DNA of 23,416 nt from Chromera velia (taxonomy: Eukaryota; Sar; Chromeraceae), in NCBI GenBank assembly GCA_018398765.1, contig JAHBMJ010001064.1:1-23416 (forward strand), read 5' to 3'. Of the stretch, positions 1-8,054 are shown piece after piece; within the stretch, counting starts at the first letter, position 1; every line of letters starts with the position of its first letter. The notes under the pieces were generated by a model. The model was not told the origin of the DNA. It was given only the letters and a program-made list of their open reading frames with translations, and made no database searches. The position numbers and the translations under genes were made by a program.

Positions 1-1058
1 TGTAACGGCACCTTCTCTCCCCCCCTTACTAGAATTTTTCCCTGAGTCGCAGCTACAGCCCTGTCTCCCACCCTGCATGCTGCTCTCCTCCTGTATTCTA
101 ATCGCGGCGCCACTCTCGTATAGCAAAAAGGGGCTCTCCCTATTCTCTCTCTGTCTATTTTCATTGTCGAGCCAATCTTTCTACCTGCTCTGTCTTCAAA
201 CAAAGAAAGGTGGAGACGGTTTCCGTTTGAAACCTTTCTGTGCACGTCAGCCATCATCACTCCTGTCAGTTCTGCCTTCTCCTGACTGCTCTTCTCTCTT
301 ATGTTTCTTTCTATTCTATGTGTAAACGCCTCTCTCTTCTTCTGGTCTAGCTCATTTTTTGTTCTCTTCAGCAGCCATCTCTCTATCCCGTCCACTCTCT
401 CGTTGACTACCTGTATTCCTCTCTGCCCTACGCTTCCTTTTAGTCTTTCTCTTATAAAAGGGTGCATTCCTCTGTCTGTGTAGAGTGCCTGTGCACATTG
501 TTTCAGATGAGGGAAAAGATGAAAAGGATGCATTCCTCTCCTCCCCCCCATAATTTCGTTCTCTATCCCCTCTCTCAGGCATGTAAGGATTGCCTGCCCT
601 ACCGCTTCGTTTTTTCTCTCCTTTAAAGCCTTCCCTGCCCACCGGATCGTTCTGGAAGCCACTTCGAGATCAATCGGAATGAAACCTCCTTCCATCATCA
701 GCGTGTCACAATTCTCTTTCTTTCTCAAACGCAAAACAAACCTGACAAATCTCCTTTGCTTCTCGTCAAATTCTGCATACGCGCTATCTGGGCATGCATG
801 GATTTTGTATCTATACAACCATACGGCGCGTACTGTCTGTTTAAATATATTGAAGCAATCAGCGGGTGGAATCCCTCCCTCCCTTCCTATCTTCCCCATC
901 AGTCCCTGCATGCATCTCTCTGCTTTGATTGACCGTGCTTTCATCATGGTTTCTAGGTTGCAGTCGGTGGATAGGACTAGTCCCAGGTAGGGTTGCTCTC
1001 TTGCTTCTTTCATCACTATCTCCCCCAGTCTAACTTCTTCTTTCTCTCTTGATGCGAT
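1..1058 (-). CDS. Reverse transcriptase C-terminal part (retrotransposon fragment, open at both ends)
   Basis: Read on the minus strand in the frame whose plus-strand triplets begin at multiples of three, there is no stop codon from 1058 down to the left edge, about 352 codons. The translation is basic and protein-like. Near its start it has QPYLGLVLSTDCNLETMM followed by KARSIKAERCMQGL. This resembles the segment just after the catalytic palm in non-LTR retrotransposon reverse transcriptases (YLGv..d..l then an Ala/Lys-rich helix). The rest would be the thumb/connection region, rich in Arg, Lys and Glu. The catalytic YxDD box is not present: it would lie upstream, where the frame runs into the N at 1059 and unrelated repeat DNA. 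The 3' end is off the window, so any zinc knuckle cannot be seen. The strong pyrimidine bias of the plus strand here is the shadow of this purine-rich coding strand. Family assignment is by motif memory only. Confidence 0.62.
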   Translation of the reverse strand, partial: MASREKEEVRLGEIVMKEAREQPYLGLVLSTDCNLETMMKARSIKAERCMQGLMGKIGREGGIPPADCFNIFKQTVRAVWLYRYKIHACPDSAYAEFDEKQRRFVRFVLRLRKKENCDTLMMEGGFIPIDLEVASRTIRWAGKALKERKNEAVGQAILTCLREGIENEIMGGRRGMHPFHLFPHLKQCAQALYTDRGMHPFIRERLKGSVGQRGIQVVNERVDGIERWLLKRTKNELDQKKREAFTHRIERNIREKSSQEKAELTGVMMADVHRKVSNGNRLHLSLFEDRAGRKIGSTMKIDRERIGRAPFCYTRVAPRLEYRRRAACRVGDRAVAATQGKILVRGGEKVPL

Positions 1059-1059
1059 N
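1059..1059. other. Single-N assembly join
   Basis: One ambiguous base separates the open reverse-transcriptase frame from the first copy of the 601-bp repeat. Its position exactly at the repeat boundary suggests a contig join rather than a single miscalled base. Confidence 0.6.
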
Positions 1060-1660
1060 TTTGCATGCATGTACGTGCCTGCGCTTGGTTTTCTGCAGCA
1101 ACTTTGATAATTTCAGAGTGGTGCTTGAATTCCCGGCCGGCACGCGCACACGCCGTGTGGATTAATGGCTGGACAGCCTTTATTCCTTCCTGCGAAACCC
1201 AGCGCGATCGCCTGCCAATGGTCTCACCGCAGGATTTCCATCGAACAGGGTCGATCGCGTGTCGATCAGCCGAACAAATTGAATTGCCCAAAACACTGTG
1301 GAACGGGGCAGGAGCAGGCAGAAACATGCATGCAGACAACGAGACAGAAATCGAAGCCAGGCACATGCATGCACATGCAAGTTCTGAATTCTTTAGATAG
1401 ACGGCATCTGGGTCACTCATTCCTTCCCGGTGTTTCTTTGACACCTCATTCGCCATAAAGAGATTTAAAAAACCGAGACCCCACCCACCCCTACATGCAG
1501 AACAAAACAAGCTCTTTCCTGAATTCACATGCACATACTAGAGCACAAGCCTTCCTGTCTATCTGCGACGAGGCTCCGAAGGCCAGTCAAAAGCAGGGTC
1601 GAAAAAACCGAGAAATGCAAAAGGGAAAGCGCGGCTATGCACTTTGGCACAACCACCGTA
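1060..1660. repeat. 601-bp direct repeat, copy 1
   Basis: This block reappears at 1925-2525 with a constant offset of 865 bp and no indels. I see three substitutions (A/G in the CATACTA/CATACTG stretch, G/C in GGGTC[G/C]AAAA, and one near the 3' boundary). It begins TTTGCATGCATGTACG and ends GGCACAACCACC. I found no terminal inverted repeats or target-site duplication. Minus-strand reading frames in it are open for over 150 codons but match no family I recognise, and the same DNA is open in several frames, so I do not call a gene. Confidence 0.93.
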
Positions 1661-1924
1661 GTAGTAATTTAATTAAAAAACCATCACTGCCAGTAGCACC
1701 CCAGGTCTTCAGCTGTGCAGAGAGCTAGGCAGACAGCTGGCTCACTGACCAGCTCATTGAAGTCGACGTTCAAGTCGTTGGAACTGTCATGTACTGTCAT
1801 GCATACAGCTTGAGTGAATTGGTGAACACTCTGCCGACTTCTTTCTGAATTAAAAGGTGATCAAAGACGTACGTTGACACAAACAGAAATTTCAAGACTG
1901 CATATGCATCACATTGTGACTTCA
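1661..1924. other. 264-bp spacer between the repeat copies
   Basis: Unique sequence with a TTTAATTAAAAAA stretch near 1670 and a duplicated ACTGTCATG at 1784-1801. No gene or RNA is recognisable. Confidence 0.6.
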
Positions 1925-2525
1925 TTTGCATGCATGTACGTGCCTGCGCTTGGTTTTCTGCAGCAACTTTGATAATTTCAGAGTGGTGCTTGAATTCCCG
2001 GCCGGCACGCGCACACGCCGTGTGGATTAATGGCTGGACAGCCTTTATTCCTTCCTGCGAAACCCAGCGCGATCGCCTGCCAATGGTCTCACCGCAGGAT
2101 TTCCATCGAACAGGGTCGATCGCGTGTCGATCAGCCGAACAAATTGAATTGCCCAAAACACTGTGGAACGGGGCAGGAGCAGGCAGAAACATGCATGCAG
2201 ACAACGAGACAGAAATCGAAGCCAGGCACATGCATGCACATGCAAGTTCTGAATTCTTTAGATAGACGGCATCTGGGTCACTCATTCCTTCCCGGTGTTT
2301 CTTTGACACCTCATTCGCCATAAAGAGATTTAAAAAACCGAGACCCCACCCACCCCTACATGCAGAACAAAACAAGCTCTTTCCTGAATTCACATGCACA
2401 TACTGGAGCACAAGCCTTCCTGTCTATCTGCGACGAGGCTCCGAAGGCCAGTCAAAAGCAGGGTCCAAAAAACCGAGAAATGCAAAAGGGAAAGCGCGGC
2501 TATGCACTTTGGCACAACCACCATA
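1925..2525. repeat. 601-bp direct repeat, copy 2
   Basis: Second copy of the 1060-1660 block, nearly identical. Its left flank (…TGACTTCAT) differs from that of copy 1, which is the N. Its right flank diverges at GATCAAAATTGG. The following 180 bp before the desaturase stop is pyrimidine-rich and holds no gene. Confidence 0.93.
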
Positions 2526-2707
2526 GATCAAAATTGGAACGGTTTTCAAAAAACCTTGAGTGACTAAACTTTCAGGGGGCCCGTCTCTTTTTTGAGCGAC
2601 CCATTCTCTCGATAGTGTTACAACCGAATCTGATCTGAAACGGCAATCATTCTTTAAATACTCCCACCCCTATTCTTTCTTTATCTCCCTCTCTTTCTCT
2701 CTCTGCC

Positions 2708-4009
2708 TCACCCTTCCTTCTCAGACGATTCGGTCTCTTCGTCTTCCAACAAACGAGCAACGGCCATGCGAGCCATCAGTATGCGTGCTGCCTTCGAGTG
2801 GATGTTGAGGCCTCTGTAGAAGGCCTCTGTGGCGTCTCTTCCGTGCCACTCGCGAAGCAACGCTACCCCTCCTGGGTGAGAGGGCAGGTACTTGCGAACA
2901 TCATGAACGATTCCGTCCACCACAACCAGCGCCCCCCCCTTCTCTGCTTCTGCTTTCTCCTGCAGCTTCTGCATCGACCACACAGGCAACGTGTGCACAG
3001 GAGGCATGAAGTAACTTGTGCCCTTGGCACTCTCCATATGTTGCGCATGCTGCTGTTCGAGTGCATGCAGCTGCTGTCTCTTCTGTTCGATGCTGGTCTC
3101 CAGAGCACACTGCTGAATAATGTGATCATCGAATTTGTACAGTCGGTCCACGAGGCCCAACTGAGCCCACACCCAAATGGCCCACTTGGCAGGGTCGATG
3201 TCGTAGGGCATAATGCCGTGACGATAGTCTTTTGCGAACACGTGATGGGCTGAGTGGTTACTCTCCCCCATACTCCACAGGCCGAGGAACCCGTTGGTGC
3301 GCGCTGAAATTTCATTATCGAACAGACGCGCACCCTTCCAATGGCAGTACGAGTTGACAAAAAAGATCCCATGCCATGAGATCACACGCGCGACGGGGCC
3401 AAACCAAAGGAAACCCATCAACGGATCGCCGTGCGCCCATCCCAAAATCCAAGGAAAGATGAATCCAGCAAAAATCACAATGTAAGGGTACGCTGTTCTC
3501 TGCCACCGAACGACCCAGTCTGCGTCAATGTCACGCAGATCGATCAGTCGAACTTTGGGGTTGTACTTTGGGCGTTCGAGAATCCACCCGATGTGCGAGT
3601 AGAAGAACCCCCGCTTCGAGTTGTATGGATCGAACTCGGTGTCGACCCACCGATGATGAATTCGGTGCCGCTGTGCCCACCACCGGGCCGAACCTTGTGA
3701 GGCAACAGCTTGTGTAATGGCCAAGAAAAGCCTAATCGGGGTTGATGCCCGAAAGGAGCCGTGAGACCAGAGCCTGTGGGCACCTGCCGTCACCCCGAGA
3801 AGGCATGATTGAGAAATCACAAGAGTCGAAAGGAGCACATGCCATGAGCAACCATACCAAATGGCCACGACAGCCATTACGTGCGCATAGGCCATGCCAA
3901 GTCCAGGGATCCACCATGTTTGGAAAATTGATTGCTTGGACTTGGCCTTCCACTGAAGCTCCCACTGATGCTCATCTTCAGAGCAGGAACCGGTGGAATG
4001 GGAAGACAT
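2708..4009 (-). CDS. Acyl-CoA delta-9-type desaturase with C-terminal cytochrome b5 domain
   Basis: A 433-residue membrane-bound fatty acyl desaturase that would insert a cis double bond in acyl-CoA at the ER using O2. The fused cytochrome b5 supplies electrons, as in yeast Ole1-type enzymes. All histidine boxes are present: HRLWSH (78-83), HRIHH (115-119) and HSAHH (252-256). H223 and N219 in NSYCH match the remaining di-metal ligands of stearoyl-CoA desaturases. Hydrophobic segments lie at about 38-75 and 174-216. A Gln/Glu/His-rich helical linker (about 300-328) joins to the b5 domain (about 357-420), which has HPGG (378-381) and a second haem ligand H404 in NIHSKAARI. The start is ATG at 4009 and the stop TGA at 2708-2710. 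The ORF is intronless, unlike the rhodopsin gene to the right. Substrate chain length and exact regiospecificity cannot be read from sequence. Confidence 0.95.
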   Translation of the reverse strand: MSSHSTGSCSEDEHQWELQWKAKSKQSIFQTWWIPGLGMAYAHVMAVVAIWYGCSWHVLLSTLVISQSCLLGVTAGAHRLWSHGSFRASTPIRLFLAITQAVASQGSARWWAQRHRIHHRWVDTEFDPYNSKRGFFYSHIGWILERPKYNPKVRLIDLRDIDADWVVRWQRTAYPYIVIFAGFIFPWILGWAHGDPLMGFLWFGPVARVISWHGIFFVNSYCHWKGARLFDNEISARTNGFLGLWSMGESNHSAHHVFAKDYRHGIMPYDIDPAKWAIWVWAQLGLVDRLYKFDDHIIQQCALETSIEQKRQQLHALEQQHAQHMESAKGTSYFMPPVHTLPVWSMQKLQEKAEAEKGGALVVVDGIVHDVRKYLPSHPGGVALLREWHGRDATEAFYRGLNIHSKAARILMARMAVARLLEDEETESSEKEG

Positions 4010-5206
4010 CGAAATTAACCCGCTGTCGCTTCTGAGAAACGGCTGATGATGAGACGAAATGTATAGGCCTCGAAGCTATTAAAAAATCTGGCCTGAGTCG
4101 GAATCCTGACACTGTCTGGAATCCAGGAACAGATGGAAACCCTGGCGCAGGAAGTGACCATCTGAGTACGTTGCCCTCAGTCACAGAAAGATCGGAGATC
4201 GAGGTTCGAAGATACACACGTGAAGCTAAACCGATCGAGTGCGCTTTTCTCCAATTTTCAGTTTGCCGTGACAACGCCGTCTCCGCGTTTCAGCTAGGGC
4301 ATGCATTGGCCCGCCGCCCGAGTCGAGCCTCGAGAAGCGGCCCGACTCGCCGCCGCAGAATTCATTCAGACCTAGCTAAGTTGAACTAAGCTAACATTTA
4401 CTAACTACCAGAGAGAAAAGTCTTCTCTTCTCTGTCATTCCCTCCTATGAATATCCATAACTAAAGTCCTGGTACAGCACAACTTAGTAGTGCTTGGTGT
4501 TAGAGGTCTGCCAGCTTATAATTTATTATAATTTAGGGATCAGTGTGTTAGAAGCCGATTTGAGTGCCAAAACTTTTTTGTTCTCTATCACGATGCTGAA
4601 CACTCATGCAACGGGAAACAAAGAAAAGGAGACAACCAGGGAGTCTCTGATTAGCTTTTCTATTGACGAACTCGATGCTTTGAGTTTTAAGAAGTTGGAG
4701 AGGTCTAGCTACTTTAATTGAGCATGACTAGAACTTATGAGAACGTCACGTCATGTATAGTCATGTAACGTCATGTCAGGTCCCTGATTAAAGTGAACCA
4801 ACATTAAAAAACTGTTGACCACAAAAAACAAAAAGAAATCATGCATACTCTGACTTTACTAATTTTTTTAATCTTCATTTTGTTGAAATGCATGTTCCTA
4901 TGCATGTTCTCGACCCGATGTTCTATTCAACGGCTTCTTCTTCTGCTTTTACTTTCTTTTAGTTCCTTAAAACTAGCTGACTGAGCTCTCATACACCATG
5001 CACTGCCAGTATGAGCCGCTACCATGCCAGTTGACATCTGAGGTGTCCTACCAATTTTTTTTGTTGCCCCTCTCTTCAGCTTTATGTGTGTCAAGATTGA
5101 GAGAATTTACAGGCGGGAGGAAAATGTTCTTTCGTATAGATCGAAAACTCAGCAAGGTCAGAGACCCGCGCGAGTCACCCGCCTTCACACAGCTGGCTCC
5201 GTTGTA
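4010..5206. other. Intergenic region between desaturase and LRR gene
   Basis: No gene supported. 4010-4370 is of ordinary composition and should contain the desaturase promoter, but only a weak TATACATTT-like run (minus strand, about 4058) is seen. 4370-5000 is clearly AT-richer, with TTATAATTTATTATAATTTA at 4515-4534. A cluster of GTCATG/GTCACGTCATG words lies at 4745-4780. ORFs here are short and not protein-like. Confidence 0.6.
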
Positions 5207-7438
5207 CTAGCTGGCCTCTGCTGTCTCTTTTTGGTCTCTTTTTTGTAGAGCGAACATCCTCAGCGCATCCACATCCCCCCCCCTCAGATTCCCCAGGTCC
5301 CCCAGACTCCTCAGACCCTCTCCCCAGTTGTCACCCCAATCGAGAGCAACGGGATTGTCAACCACGCTCACACTCTCCACCGTTGAGGGGAGGTAAGGCA
5401 AGACCGCGCAGGCCTGTTTGTTGAACAGACTGCACTGGCGAAGTGAAAGGTGTGAGAGCGCTTCGAAATGGCCTTTCTGAAGCATCGACCCGAACACCTC
5501 CCACTGACTCTTGTCCTCATCGCAGTCGGTGTTGTCTGACAGTTTCAGTGACTGCAAACATCGAGGCAAAGAGGGAACCACGGAGAGAAACTTCTCCCTC
5601 GTCAACTCGCATTGCGCTAACGAGACTTCCCGCAGTCTCCTCAATTTCTTCAACTTCGAACCTATCATTTCCCACCCGTTCTTGTCGATACAATCATTTC
5701 TGTCCAACACCAGAACCTGCAATGACTCCGGAAGTGACGAAATCAACTGACAGGCTGAATCTGTCTCAAGAGAACAGTCAGTGACGTCGAAAAGAGAGAG
5801 TCGAGGAAGACCTCCTGTATGCATTGTTTTTGCCAAACTTTCCCATCCCTGTTTCTCTGGTGTCTCCTCAAAACTCTCATTGCAATTCAATTTCAGAACC
5901 TTCACAGAGGGGGGAAGGAAGGGAAATAGGGAGCCCCCCCCCTCCCCCTGAACGTTGCAATTCACCAACTCAAGTCTCTCAACCTGATGCAGATGCATCT
6001 TCATCCTCTCACCAAGACAGGACCAGCCTGAGAGGCAAATGTCGGGGTTCTCTGATAGACTCAGAGACTTCAGGGATTCCGGCAGGAAACGCAAAAACGC
6101 CCCTGCCTTTTGTCCGTCCAACATACAAGCATCAGCCTTGAGAACTTCCAAATTTCCCAACCCCCTTTCTTCCATTTTGTCTCCCAGACTCATCCACCCG
6201 ATCTCATCCACCTGCTCATTTGAGTTCAAGTTCAGCGCCTGCAGAGAGGAGGGAAGGAATCGAACCAGAGCCCGACAACCCGGTCCAGTCAGACCGCATC
6301 CCGCCAAGTCCAGACTCCTCAACCCCCTCAGCCCCCCCCTTTCCATTCTCTGTCCCAGACATTCCCACCCCTTCAGATCGATGGAGCTCCAGGACAGACA
6401 GAGCGTTTGGAGAGAATCGGGAAGAAACGGAAACAACGCAACTCCCTTACCGCCATCTAAAGGAAAGGAAGAAAGTCTGAGATCACGAAGCTGACTCATT
6501 TCCCCCTTCTTCATCTTTTCTCCCACTCCTTTCCACACACCCTCATCCCCTCCCTTCCCCCCCCAACAATCCAAACGCAGAACCTCCACCNCCCCCCCCA
6601 ACAATTGAGGACTCCCTTTCAAGGCACCCATGCTCTCTTTTTTGAATGTGAGGGTTTCCATAGAGGCCCCAGAACACCGAAAAGGGCACACCGGGTTCTT
6701 CTGAGAGTCCACGCTGTAGAGAGGCACACACAAGCACCCCAATTTCGGCAGTTCGCCCTTCTCCATCCTCTTCCACAACACCTCCCACCCCCCAGACCCC
6801 ACGAGTTCCGTCCCCTCTGCCGACAGGGTTGCCAGACTGGGGGGTAGACGGGAGAACAAAGTCTTTGCCTGTGCTGTGTCTAGAGAACAGCGCGACAGCG
6901 AAAGGGACTTCAACTTGAGCCCTTTTTCGAAGCACACACCCAGAGCCAGCCACCCCTTTTCTCCTACCTCGCTGCCCTCCAGGCTCAGAGTTTCCATGCT
7001 GGATACGGGAAGGGAATGGAAGAACGCGCAGGCATGCGGGCTTTCTTCTGACCTGTCCGATATGCACACCTGCAAGTGTTTGAGCTGGGGTAGAGCGGGT
7101 ATGTCCCGATTGAACAAGCGGGTAAGGGTCTCGAGTGTTTCCAGACGTACGGAAATGCCCGGACGAAAGGTCAGAGAGGTGAGAGAGGAGGGAAGCCATG
7201 GAATCAAGAGGTGGAGCTTATCTCTCCTCAGAGATGCGGAGAAGTCTGCTTCCGTCAGTGCATGCACGAATTTCCTTTTCTTGCAATAGAGCAGAAAGAC
7301 CCAGGCAAGACCGAGGTTTCCACTCTGCACAGCTTCAGCGACAAAGAGCGGAAACCCTGTTTGCTTTGCCAGGTGATTGAGGGCAACTGCAAGAGGGTCC
7401 AGTGTTCTGGAGCTGACGTCGGCTCTGGCGTGTCTCAT
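5207..7438 (-). CDS. Leucine-rich repeat protein (ribonuclease-inhibitor-like repeats)
   Basis: 743 residues, intronless, with ATG at 7438 and stop TAG at 5207. After an N-terminal cap (about 1-110, with a hydrophobic stretch LGLAWVFLLYC near 42-52) come about nine or ten units of roughly 70-75 residues. Each holds two LRRs with the pattern L..L..L.L..C.L....A..L..LP.SL..L.L..N, followed by a helical segment with GW(E/M/S).LG..M..G (first at W163, last near residue 705). This alternation of strand and amphipathic helix is typical of RNI-type LRRs, which bind protein partners. No kinase, F-box, NB-ARC, signal peptide or membrane anchor is visible, so the role is unknown. One codon (about residue 283) contains the N at 6591 inside a C-run. 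LRR periodicity is in the same frame on both sides, so the count there is probably right. A TATA-like run starts only 6 bp upstream of the ATG. Confidence 0.85.
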   Translation of the reverse strand: MRHARADVSSRTLDPLAVALNHLAKQTGFPLFVAEAVQSGNLGLAWVFLLYCKKRKFVHALTEADFSASLRRDKLHLLIPWLPSSLTSLTFRPGISVRLETLETLTRLFNRDIPALPQLKHLQVCISDRSEESPHACAFFHSLPVSSMETLSLEGSEVGEKGWLALGVCFEKGLKLKSLSLSRCSLDTAQAKTLFSRLPPSLATLSAEGTELVGSGGWEVLWKRMEKGELPKLGCLCVPLYSVDSQKNPVCPFRCSGASMETLTFKKESMGALKGSPQLLGGXVEVLRLDCWGGKGGDEGVWKGVGEKMKKGEMSQLRDLRLSSFPLDGGKGVALFPFLPDSLQTLCLSWSSIDLKGWECLGQRMERGGLRGLRSLDLAGCGLTGPGCRALVRFLPSSLQALNLNSNEQVDEIGWMSLGDKMEERGLGNLEVLKADACMLDGQKAGAFLRFLPESLKSLSLSENPDICLSGWSCLGERMKMHLHQVERLELVNCNVQGEGGGSLFPFLPPSVKVLKLNCNESFEETPEKQGWESLAKTMHTGGLPRLSLFDVTDCSLETDSACQLISSLPESLQVLVLDRNDCIDKNGWEMIGSKLKKLRRLREVSLAQCELTREKFLSVVPSLPRCLQSLKLSDNTDCDEDKSQWEVFGSMLQKGHFEALSHLSLRQCSLFNKQACAVLPYLPSTVESVSVVDNPVALDWGDNWGEGLRSLGDLGNLRGGDVDALRMFALQKRDQKETAEAS
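6591..6591. other. Ambiguous base in a C homopolymer inside the LRR gene
   Basis: The N lies in ACC-N-CCCCCCCC. LRR consensus continues in the same frame on both sides, so the total length at this site appears correct even though the base is uncertain. Confidence 0.8.
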
Positions 7439-7443
7439 CCCTC

Positions 7444-7461
7444 TATATTAATATATATATA
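7444..7461 (-). promoter_or_regulatory. TATA-like AT run at the LRR gene start
   Basis: The run tatattaatatatatata sits 6-23 bp upstream of the LRR ATG (7438). It shares the core ATATTAATATAT with the run upstream of the divergent gene at 8055. The distance is too short for a standard TATA box with a transcript start between it and the ATG. Transcription may start almost at the ATG, or the run may serve another role. Confidence 0.45.
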
Positions 7462-7648
7462 CACCTGTCTCGTCTGCCGTCGGGTCGCTTAGAGCCACAA
7501 GACGATACACAAGACTGACAAAAGCATGCACCTGACAGAGCTGACTTGCATTGAACAGTTGAGCTGTTCAATTACTGACGCAATCATGCAGACTCCTTGG
7601 GCATGGCATCCTTGTGACATCCTTGTGTGCATGACTTAATTGTGTCTC

Positions 7649-7810
7649 CCTGCATGCAATGATGCATGCACGCGCGCAGATTGCATGCATCCGTTCATGG
7701 CCCCGGAAATCGTACACTCTGCATGTGGGGCACTTAGAAGAAGCGAAACTTGAAGGGAGACAGGCGCACGGGCCGTTCGCACGCGCTTGCGTCCAAAATT
7801 CACGAAGGTC
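7649..7810. promoter_or_regulatory. Shared upstream module (TGCATGCA, GGCCCCGGAAA box, CACTTAGAA box, TTCGCA..GCTTGCG box)
   Basis: In order: GCATGC at 7652, 7664 and 7683; CATGGCCCCGGAAA at 7696-7709; GGGGCACTTAGAA at 7727-7739; and GGGCCGTTCGCACGCGCTTGCGTC at 7770-7793, which resembles the arm of the 20-21 kb inverted repeat. The first two boxes recur at 20001-20036, in the same orientation and at about the same distance from the rhodopsin start. This is either a conserved promoter element or a fragment of a dispersed repeat. Confidence 0.55.
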
Positions 7811-7814
7811 AGAC

Positions 7815-7865
7815 ACTTCTTTCTTTCTTTCCTTCTTTCTTTGAATCTTTCCTTCTTTCTTTCTA
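7815..7865. repeat. Degenerate (TTTC)n/(TTCC)n pyrimidine tract
   Basis: Imperfect CTTT/CCTT microsatellite in the shared upstream region of the LRR and ankyrin-like genes. Confidence 0.85.
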
Positions 7866-7978
7866 TATATCAAAAGTCGCATCTTTGGTCCTGACATCGA
7901 TTTGCAGAATAGCATGGCAGCACGCACAAGCTCTTACCCTTCCCTCTTCTGTATGCATAAGAAGTTCCTGAAGCAGTT

Positions 7979-7992
7979 CGCAAGCGCTTGCG
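7979..7992. promoter_or_regulatory. 14-bp perfect palindrome CGCAAGCGCTTGCG
   Basis: Perfect inverted repeat 63 bp upstream of the 8055 ATG and just ahead of its TATA-like run. Related GCAAGC/GCTTGC words occur at 7774-7791 and in both arms of the 20-21 kb inverted repeat. It could be a dimeric protein-binding site. Confidence 0.45.
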
Positions 7993-8004
7993 CGCCCTTG
8001 GCAC

Positions 8005-8021
8005 ATATATATTAATATATA
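8005..8021 (+). promoter_or_regulatory. TATA-like box of the ankyrin-like gene
   Basis: The run atatatattaatatata lies 34-50 bp upstream of the ATG at 8055. That spacing would give a very short 5' leader. It shares ATATTAATATAT with the run at 7444-7461 beside the divergent gene. Confidence 0.55.
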
Positions 8022-8054
8022 CTTCTCTCCAGCTACATATCAGAGAAAGGGAAG

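Noticed and set aside
77-990. Plus-strand ORFs of 60-103 codons at the left end
   Set aside because: They are shadows of the purine-rich minus-strand reverse-transcriptase frame.
1016-1534. Minus ORF of 172 codons in repeat copy 1 (and the 204-codon version at 1797-2411)
   Set aside because: The sequence is duplicated, open in several frames, crosses the N in copy 1, and shows no recognisable motif. It may be part of a mobile element but is not supported as a gene.
6591-6591. Frameshift at the N in the LRR gene
   Set aside because: LRR periodicity continues in the same frame on both sides, so no shift is indicated.
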